Source: Lactovum sp047974165
Lineage (GTDB): Bacteria; Bacillota; Bacilli; Lactobacillales; Streptococcaceae
Direction: 5' to 3'
Length of the DNA stretch: 8,740 nt
NCBI GenBank assembly: GCA_047974165.1
Contig: JBKECB010000016.1
Span: 1 to 8,740 of the forward strand
Below, one piece after another: positions 6,512-8,740 of the stretch. The position numbers and the translations under genes were made by a program. How positions within the stretch are numbered: position 1 is the stretch's first letter; each line of letters starts with the position of its first letter. The notes below the pieces were generated by a model. That model saw only the letters and a list, made by a program, of their open reading frames with translations, was not told the origin of the DNA and did not search any database.

Positions 6512-6556
6512 ATATTTTTAAAGAAAGTAATATGATTTGACGATAAAGTAAGTAAT

Positions 6557-6570
6557 TGTAAGCGTAATAA
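6557..6570 (+). promoter_or_regulatory. cre-like site (possible CcpA operator)
   Basis: TGTAAGCGTAATAA matches the consensus used for lactococcal catabolite-responsive elements (WGWAARCGYTWWMA) at 13 of 14 positions; position 10 is A instead of T. It sits about 53 bases upstream of the predicted start of the lysozyme-like transcript and 46 bases after the glyA stop. One mismatch at a conserved half-site base makes function uncertain. Confidence 0.35.
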
Positions 6571-6582
6571 ATGTGTAGTCTT

Positions 6583-6610
6583 TTGATTTTCAAATATTTT
6601 TTGTTACAAT
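6583..6610 (+). promoter_or_regulatory. Promoter of the lysozyme-like gene
   Basis: TTGATT (6583-6588) and TACAAT (6605-6610) are separated by 16 bases, with a TG at 6602-6603 giving an extended -10. Transcription should begin near 6617. That excludes the upstream in-frame TTG at 6616 as a practical start. Confidence 0.7.
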
Positions 6611-6654
6611 AAATATTGCTTTTAAGTGTAGATAAAATTCTAGGTGGTTATTTT

Positions 6655-7260
6655 TTGATAAAACTAATAAAAAGATTATTTTCTTTAATCTTTCTCATTT
6701 TCATTTTAGGAACGGTATATTATATTTATCATATTCATCAGGCAGTTCTCAATGTCAAGGAATATGAGCCAGTAGTTGTGAAAGTTATAGAAGACGAAAC
6801 GATTGATAAAGACCTCGTTCTTGCGATTATATTTCAAGAAACAAAAGGTGGGAAGGTAGATGTGATGCAATCTTCAGAGTCTGTAACAGGTTCGACAAAT
6901 ACAACAGATGATAGCACAACCTCAATTGAAAATGGGGTGTCTCATTTAGCAGAAGTTCTAGCTTATGCTGAGGAAAAAGAAACAGATATCTGGACGGGAG
7001 TTCAAGCTTATAATTTTGGAATTGCTTATGTAGATTATGTGGCGTTACATGGTAGTATTCATACAATTACTCTAGCTGAAAATTATTCTAAAGATATCTT
7101 AGCCCCAAGTCTTGGAAATGCAAATGCACAGACTTATAGTTATAAAACAATAAAGTCAATGAAATATAATAAAGGAAAATTATATGTGAATGGTGGAAAT
7201 TTCTTTTATGCAGAAGAAATTAAAGTAAAAATGCAGTTTATGAAATGGTTAGATTGGTAA
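6655..7260 (+). CDS. pvaA: Membrane-anchored lysozyme-like protein (PvaA type)
   Basis: This is a predicted cell-surface peptidoglycan hydrolase of the lysozyme-like superfamily. The closest match I recognise is the pneumococcal vaccine antigen A homologue encoded downstream of glyA in streptococci. I start it at TTG 6655 because AGGTGG (6642-6647) lies 7 bases upstream; this gives 201 residues. An in-frame TTG at 6616 coincides with the predicted transcription start. Residues 1-7 are basic and 8-27 form a membrane anchor, so the rest should be outside. The catalytic region shows IIFQETKGG (58-66) with E62 the probable catalytic glutamate. It continues with DVMQSSES (69-76), a Thr/Ser/Asp-rich insert (about 77-90), SIENGVSHLAEVL (90-102) and VQAYNFG (116-122). 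Activity is inferred from family membership. It ends in a palindrome shared with acyP. Confidence 0.85.
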   Translation: MIKLIKRLFSLIFLIFILGTVYYIYHIHQAVLNVKEYEPVVVKVIEDETIDKDLVLAIIFQETKGGKVDVMQSSESVTGSTNTTDDSTTSIENGVSHLAEVLAYAEEKETDIWTGVQAYNFGIAYVDYVALHGSIHTITLAENYSKDILAPSLGNANAQTYSYKTIKSMKYNKGKLYVNGGNFFYAEEIKVKMQFMKWLDW

Positions 7261-7299
7261 ATTAAAACAAGCTCTTTAAAGAGCTTGTTTTAATTTTTT
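7259..7299. terminator. Bidirectional terminator, 38-bp perfect palindrome
   Basis: Positions 7259-7296 form an uninterrupted perfect inverted repeat with a CAAGCTC/GAGCTTG core. The A-rich left and T-rich right flanks give a U-tailed hairpin in both directions. The last A bases of the pvaA stop (7258-7260) and the whole acyP stop (7290-7292) fall inside it. It serves two genes separated by only 29 bases. Confidence 0.92.
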
Positions 7300-7559
7300 A
7301 TTTTAAAATCATTAAAGTTTTCAGAGTTGTCTGTTTCAATATTAAGGTAAGTAACTTTAACCCATTGATTTCCCTTTCGAATCTTCTTCTGAAAGAGACT
7401 TAGAGTTTCCGAATCAGCTTGTGCTAATATAGTAACTGTTCCATCTTCATTATTCCAAACAGCTCCTTTAATATCAAGCTCTTCAGCAAGCTTTAAGCAG
7501 TAGTATCGAAATCCAACACCCTGCACTCGACCAGTTACAGTTATTTTAACTTTTTGCAT
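7290..7559 (-). CDS. acyP: Acylphosphatase
   Basis: This small cytosolic enzyme hydrolyses acyl phosphates such as acetyl phosphate and 1,3-bisphosphoglycerate to the acid and phosphate; its physiological role in bacteria is uncertain. The 89-residue protein has the standard length of about 90. The signature GRVQGVGFRYY (10-20) contains the phosphate-binding loop and the catalytic R18. The second signature reads GAVWNNEDGTV (32-42), with N36 the probable catalytic asparagine. The C-terminus (about 76-89) ends in the usual F-x-I strand. AGGAGG (plus positions 7569-7564) stands 4 bases before the ATG, giving a strong SD. It is transcribed alone, divergent from the RNA methyltransferase gene across 28 bases and convergent with the lysozyme-like gene. 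Confidence 0.97.
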   Translation of the reverse strand: MQKVKITVTGRVQGVGFRYYCLKLAEELDIKGAVWNNEDGTVTILAQADSETLSLFQKKIRKGNQWVKVTYLNIETDNSENFNDFKIKN

Positions 7560-7571
7560 TTGTCCTCCTCG

Positions 7572-7580
7572 TGTTATAAT
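7572..7580 (+). promoter_or_regulatory. Extended -10 promoter of the TrmH-family gene
   Basis: TGTTATAAT (7572-7580) is a perfect extended -10. TTGCAT (7554-7559) lies 15 bases upstream of the TATAAT, slightly too close, and overlaps the acyP start codon. The TrmH-family ATG begins at 7588, only 7 bases after the -10, so the transcript should start at or next to the ATG. No plus-strand SD precedes that ATG. Confidence 0.75.
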
Positions 7581-7587
7581 AAGTCAT

Positions 7588-8310
7588 ATGGATATTATAA
7601 CATCTCGAGAAAATTTACGTGTCAAAGAAGCAAGGAAACTTTTGAAAAAAAAGTATCGAAATCAATCTAACAGTTATCTGATTGAAGGTTTTCATTTATT
7701 AGAAGAAGCAATAAAGGCAAATGTAAAAATTAAAGATATTTTTGTGGATGTGGAAAAAATAGATAAACTTCCGAAGGAAATCTCAAAGTTTACTATTGTG
7801 AACTTTGATGTTCTTAAAAGTTTATCAGATACAGGAAACCCCCAAGGACTTGTAGCCTGCCTAGAAAAAGAAGAAAAATTTTTTCAAGATAAAGGGAAAA
7901 TTTTAATACTTGAAAATATTCAAGATCCTGGAAATCTTGGAACTTTAATCCGTACAGCAGATGCAGCAGATTTTTCTTCAGTTATTTGCTTAGGAGAGAC
8001 AGCTGATATTTATAACTCTAAAGTTTTACGTTCTGCTCAAGGCAGTCATTTCCACCTTCCGATAAAAGCAGTAAAGGAAATAGATTATCATCAATTTGAA
8101 AATCTTTTAGTCACGACACTTTCAAAAGACTCTCAAGATTATCGCGAGATTCATCTGACTAACTTCGCTCTTGTTTTAGGAAATGAAGGGGCAGGAGTAT
8201 CGGAACAAGCAGTTCAAGCAGCAGATTATTTGATACATATCTCAATGCCTGGGCAGGCTGAATCATTAAATGTTGCAGTTGCTGCTGGTATTTTAATGAT
8301 TAGCTTATAA
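7588..8310 (+). CDS. TrmH/SpoU-family RNA 2'-O-methyltransferase
   Basis: The predicted SAM-dependent SPOUT enzyme methylates a ribose 2'-OH in rRNA or tRNA; the target cannot be read from sequence. The 240-residue length fits the two-part form, and it most resembles the B. subtilis YsgA-type proteins. The N-terminal substrate-binding domain (about 1-95) contains YLIEGFHLLEEA (30-41). The knotted SPOUT domain carries the three family motifs: motif 1 NIQDPGNLGTLIRTADA (110-126) with N110 and R122; motif 2 VLGNEGAGVS (196-205) with E200; motif 3 ISMPGQAESLNVAVAAG (218-234). No SD is seen, and the promoter is immediately upstream. Only a weak dyad without a T-run follows, so the next gene may be co-transcribed. 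It is divergent from acyP, with promoters that overlap. Confidence 0.93.
   Translation: MDIITSRENLRVKEARKLLKKKYRNQSNSYLIEGFHLLEEAIKANVKIKDIFVDVEKIDKLPKEISKFTIVNFDVLKSLSDTGNPQGLVACLEKEEKFFQDKGKILILENIQDPGNLGTLIRTADAADFSSVICLGETADIYNSKVLRSAQGSHFHLPIKAVKEIDYHQFENLLVTTLSKDSQDYREIHLTNFALVLGNEGAGVSEQAVQAADYLIHISMPGQAESLNVAVAAGILMISL
7594..7602 (-). promoter_or_regulatory. Extended -10 promoter of acyP (minus strand), inside the TrmH-family gene
   Basis: On the minus strand TGTTATAAT occupies plus positions 7602-7594, inside the first codons of the divergent gene. TTGACA lies further upstream (7625-7620) but 20 bases from the hexamer, longer than ideal. Transcription would start near 7587, giving acyP a leader of about 28 bases with its SD. 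Confidence 0.7.
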
Positions 8311-8358
8311 AATGCTAATAAACTTTAAAGAAAAGAGATTTAATCTTAAAAGAAATAT

Positions 8359-8740
8359 ATGAAAAAGAAAGTTAGAAAAAACAAGAAAATTAAAAAAAGA
8401 GCAAAGAATAAAATTTTGAAATTTATATTTTCTGTTATTTTCTTATGTCTTTTTCTTTTTTATAGCCAAAATATAAAAAATTTTCCCTCCTTTTCTTCTC
8501 CCTCCTTCCCCTCATTTGAGCAAATTGTAAGAAAATTACACCATAAATCTCTTAGCCAAGCTCAAACCTTCTCCATCGAGCAAGCTCCCTTGTCTTACTT
8601 AGAAGATAAACAGCTTGTAATGGCTGATTTGGACGGATTAGGACGAGCGACGAATGCCCATATTCAACTTCAATTGAGTGATTTGCCAACTAAGGAAAGA
8701 GAAAGTCGGATTGGATATGACCCTGTAGGTTGGCATAATT
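8359..8740 (+). CDS. endA: Membrane-anchored DNA/RNA non-specific nuclease, EndA-like (partial, 3' end missing)
   Basis: The first 127 codons are present and the window ends inside the gene. The N-terminus is very basic (1-19), then a single hydrophobic segment (about 21-36) should act as signal anchor, placing the rest outside. A Phe/Pro/Ser-rich linker (42-53) follows, then a domain start containing ADLDGLGRATNAHIQLQL (89-106) and YDPVGWHN (120-127). These match the beginning of the pneumococcal EndA-type nuclease domain, which acts on DNA at the surface and during uptake for transformation. The catalytic DRGH-type motif would lie beyond the window, so activity cannot be judged. The ATG at 8359 has only a weak A/G-rich stretch as SD. 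It begins 48 bases after the TrmH-family gene, with no clear promoter or terminator between them. Confidence 0.75.
   Translation, partial: MKKKVRKNKKIKKRAKNKILKFIFSVIFLCLFLFYSQNIKNFPSFSSPSFPSFEQIVRKLHHKSLSQAQTFSIEQAPLSYLEDKQLVMADLDGLGRATNAHIQLQLSDLPTKERESRIGYDPVGWHN

Noticed and set aside
6505..6524. TCTTTAAA-TATT-TTTAAAGA hairpin at the glyA stop codon
   Set aside because: The stem is 8 bp of almost only A-T pairs and no T-run follows, so I do not call it a terminator.
6827..7066. 79-codon minus-strand open frame inside the lysozyme-like gene
   Set aside because: Antisense to conserved catalytic codons; His/Leu-rich product typical of a shadow frame.
8299..8319. ATTAGC/GCTAAT dyad at the end of the TrmH-family gene
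   Set aside because: Only 6 bp with a 9-base loop and no T-tract; too weak for a terminator.

Overview
The window looks like ordinary chromosome from a low-GC member of the Streptococcaceae, most likely a Lactococcus or close relative. The sequence is strongly AT-rich. SD sites, where present, are AGGAGG-like, and several promoters carry an extended -10 (TGnTATAAT). The block tdk-prfA-prmC-Sua5/TsaC-glyA-PvaA-like lysozyme matches the streptococcal/lactococcal arrangement as I remember it, but lacks the acetyltransferase genes that streptococci often carry inside it. The genus is inferred; I cannot settle the species.

Layout. 1-191: AT-rich non-coding DNA ending in the manA promoter. 192-1151: manA. 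1247-1729: a small lipoprotein with its own promoter. 1732-2043 (minus): a YazA-type GIY-YIG protein, convergent with the lipoprotein across a shared hairpin and divergent from tdk. 2105-5184: a tight operon of tdk, prfA, prmC and a TsaC/Sua5-type gene, ending in a hairpin that overlaps the last stop codon. 5273-6511: glyA with its own promoter and strong SD. 6655-7260: a membrane-anchored lysozyme-like (PvaA-type) protein. 7290-7559 (minus): acylphosphatase, facing the lysozyme-like gene across a 38-bp perfect palindrome. 7588-8310: a SpoU/TrmH-family RNA methyltransferase. From 8359: the start of a membrane-anchored DNA/RNA nuclease resembling EndA, cut by the window end.

How the genes fit together. 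The operon has a translation theme: release factor 1, the methylase that modifies its GGQ glutamine, and the threonylcarbamoyl-AMP synthase needed for tRNA t6A, behind thymidine kinase. GlyA supplies glycine and one-carbon units, including those for thymidylate. ManA links mannose-6-phosphate with glycolysis. The lysozyme-like protein, lipoprotein and nuclease act at the cell surface.

I found no CRISPR array, transposon, phage gene, tRNA, rRNA or novel defence system. The points most worth a second look are regulatory. Four genes (manA, yazA, tdk and the TrmH-family gene) have a promoter -10 only a few bases before an ATG that lacks an SD, which predicts leaderless or near-leaderless mRNAs. 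Two divergent promoter pairs overlap. The nuclease gene also carries a C-rich polypyrimidine tract with two anti-SD-like copies.
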